Notes under the pieces: model-generated
What the model saw: only the letters and a program-made list of their open reading frames with translations
What the model was told of the DNA's origin: nothing
Databases searched by the model: none
Shown: positions 6,966 to 7,705 of the stretch, one piece after another
Layout of the letters: every line of letters begins with the position of its first letter
Numbering within the stretch: position 1 is the stretch's first letter
Translations under genes and position numbers: made by a program
DNA from: Thermoplasmata archaeon
GTDB taxonomy: Archaea; Thermoplasmatota; JAKEGO01
NCBI GenBank assembly: GCA_022615805.1
Contig: JAKEGO010000169.1
Span: forward strand, 1-7,705
DNA length: 7,705 nt
Direction: 5' to 3'

Positions 6966-6977
6966 ATGACAGGTCAT
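6966..6977. repeat. Short inverted repeat ATGAC-AG-GTCAT
   Basis: Two perfect five-base arms are separated by two bases; with a one-base bulge the outer CG pairs extend it. The loop is too tight for a strong RNA hairpin, and no T-run follows, so a protein-binding operator is more likely than a terminator. It lies just after the stop of the REC-PAS-DHp gene. Such short palindromes can also arise by chance. Confidence 0.3.
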
Positions 6978-7033
6978 CGTTGAAGCATACATATCAAGGG
7001 AACCGGTCCCGAACCGCATGGTATGCATATAAC

Positions 7034-7040
7034 TATAAAT
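7034..7040 (+). promoter_or_regulatory. Archaeal TATA box upstream of the final gene
   Basis: TATAAAT lies in an A/T-rich patch (7021-7040) within otherwise GC-rich DNA. Archaeal TATA boxes are centred about 26-27 bases before the transcription start, which predicts initiation near 7063 and a leader of only about seven bases before ATG 7071. That fits the lack of a well-placed Shine-Dalgarno site there. A weaker candidate, ACATATC (6989-6995), would instead give a near-leaderless transcript for ATG 7023. Confidence 0.5.
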
Positions 7041-7070
7041 GATCAGGAGCCTCATACGTCACGGGATCGA

Positions 7071-7705
7071 ATGGGACCTGACGAGAAGCAAACGTCGCGC
7101 ATCGTCGCAATGACGATAGCCGCGGCGCTGATCGGGTCGCTCGTCTTCGTCCAGTGCCTCCCTGAGGCGGACGGCTTCGGGATGTCCGTGCTACGGCAGA
7201 CTATCCAGGGCCGGTACCTCGTCCACATCGATGACGACACCGACCTCGCGACCTCTTCGGTCAGGTACACGATAATGGACGGCAAGGGCGAAGTTGCGAA
7301 GTTCGAGGGCCCCGACGGGACGATCGTCCCCCTGCAGGGGCGGCTCGCGGAAGTCACGCGCGACGAGACGAGGATCGAGAGGGCGATCGTGTCGGGGTTG
7401 ATTGACCGGTGCACGTGGGATGAGACATTCTATCCGGACACGGATGCGGGGAACCAGACCCTCCATGTCAGCTTCATCGACCGGGGAGCGGAGGATATCG
7501 AGCCGGGAGGGGCGGACGATGGATCCGATCGGGTCCTCGACAAAGGCGACCATCTCTGGGTGCGTTCCGCAAAGGACGGCGGTGTCGTCCGGAGCGGATA
7601 CATCCTCGTGCTGAACGACGTGACCACTGGCGACGAGATAGGGAGGGTCAGATTCCCCTCCGCCCAGGCGCCGCTCAGAGGAACCGTCGAGGCGACGGAA
7701 TGGGG
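7071..7705 (+). CDS. Hypothetical membrane-anchored or secreted protein, 3'-truncated by the window edge
   Basis: An open frame of 211 codons runs off the right edge without a stop. From ATG 7071 a short charged N-terminus (MGPDEKQTSR) is followed by one hydrophobic segment, about residues 11-29 (IVAMTIAAALIGSLVFVQC), then an acidic, Gly/Asp-rich exported region. This is a signal peptide or N-terminal anchor; FVQC does not match a lipobox. The exported part looks beta-rich, with stretches such as LHVSFIDRG, LDKGDHLWVRS, SGYILVLND and TGDEIGRVRFP. The D-rich turn before KGD and the closing TG-x-IGRV strand recall the globular parts of archaeal pilin-like or surface proteins, but no family is recognised with confidence. 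ATG 7023, in frame, would add 16 residues (MHITINDQEPHTSRDR). Its own TATA box and gap suggest it is regulated separately from the signalling genes. Confidence 0.75.
   Translation, partial: MGPDEKQTSRIVAMTIAAALIGSLVFVQCLPEADGFGMSVLRQTIQGRYLVHIDDDTDLATSSVRYTIMDGKGEVAKFEGPDGTIVPLQGRLAEVTRDETRIERAIVSGLIDRCTWDETFYPDTDAGNQTLHVSFIDRGAEDIEPGGADDGSDRVLDKGDHLWVRSAKDGGVVRSGYILVLNDVTTGDEIGRVRFPSAQAPLRGTVEATEW

Larger units (their letters stand above)
6942..7070. other. Intergenic region between the signalling operon and the last gene
   Basis: About 129 bases with visibly lower GC than the genes around it. It holds a short perfect inverted repeat (6966-6977), a GCATAC/GTATGC pair (6985-6990 and 7021-7026), the near-palindrome GGGAACCGGTCCC (6998-7010) and a TATAAAT box (7034-7040). 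No T-rich terminator follows the upstream stop, so the end of the operon transcript is not obvious. Confidence 0.6.

Noticed and set aside
6966..6979. Intrinsic terminator after the REC-PAS-DHp gene
   Set aside because: The inverted repeat has a two-base loop and no T-rich run follows it, so terminator function is not supported.
5319..7055. Long minus-strand open frame of 578 codons
   Set aside because: It lies antisense to a protein with clear REC, PAS and DHp motifs, is rich in Arg, Asp, His, Leu and Val with no domain character, and is the usual by-product of GC-rich third positions.
7039..7113. Small open frame MIRSLIRHGIEWDL from ATG 7039
   Set aside because: It has only 24 codons, its ATG overlaps the TATA box, and it lies in a different frame from the well-supported gene starting at 7071.
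1..7705. CRISPR array, tRNA, rRNA or insertion sequence
   Set aside because: No regularly spaced repeats, cloverleaf or rRNA-like segments, transposase motifs or terminal inverted repeats were seen; nearly the whole window is accounted for by coding sequence.

Overview
The window reads as one strand of an archaeal chromosome. The DNA is GC-rich (about 60 percent or more, by eye). Arginine is often AGG and isoleucine often ATA, Shine-Dalgarno sites match GGAGGTGA, a TATAAAT box stands before the last gene, and a single-domain KaiC-like ATPase lies among PAS-rich two-component proteins. This style is typical of methanogens and other Euryarchaeota or Thermoplasmatota. The exact lineage cannot be fixed from the sequence.

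Layout, all on the + strand: (1) the 3' part of a PAS histidine kinase entering from the left edge (to 1099); (2) a single-domain Rcp1/CheY-like response regulator (1120-1593); (3) a REC-HisKA_2-HATPase hybrid kinase (1586-2635); (4) a 667-residue REC-PAS-PAS-PAS protein ending in a cysteine-rich output domain (2632-4635); (5) a single-domain KaiC-like P-loop ATPase (4640-5332); (6) a REC-PAS-DHp protein whose ATP-binding domain looks degenerate (5403-6941); (7) after a gap of about 130 bp with a TATA box and short palindromes, a membrane-anchored or secreted protein of unknown function running off the right edge (7071-7705).

Genes 1 to 5 overlap or nearly touch, so they are probably co-transcribed. 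Gene 6 follows after 70 bp and probably belongs to the same unit. Together the six genes carry three candidate phospho-accepting histidines, four receiver domains with intact aspartates, at least five PAS sensor domains and one KaiC-family ATPase. No recognisable DNA-binding domain occurs in any of them. The inferred picture is a branched phosphorelay that ends in protein-protein control, with the KaiC-like ATPase and the cysteine-rich REC-PAS protein as candidate outputs. The most unusual member is gene 6: it keeps the phospho-accepting histidine and the ExxN motif after it, but lacks the key N-box asparagine, the G1 aspartate and the G2 glycines. This fits a phosphotransfer or phosphatase module rather than an autokinase.
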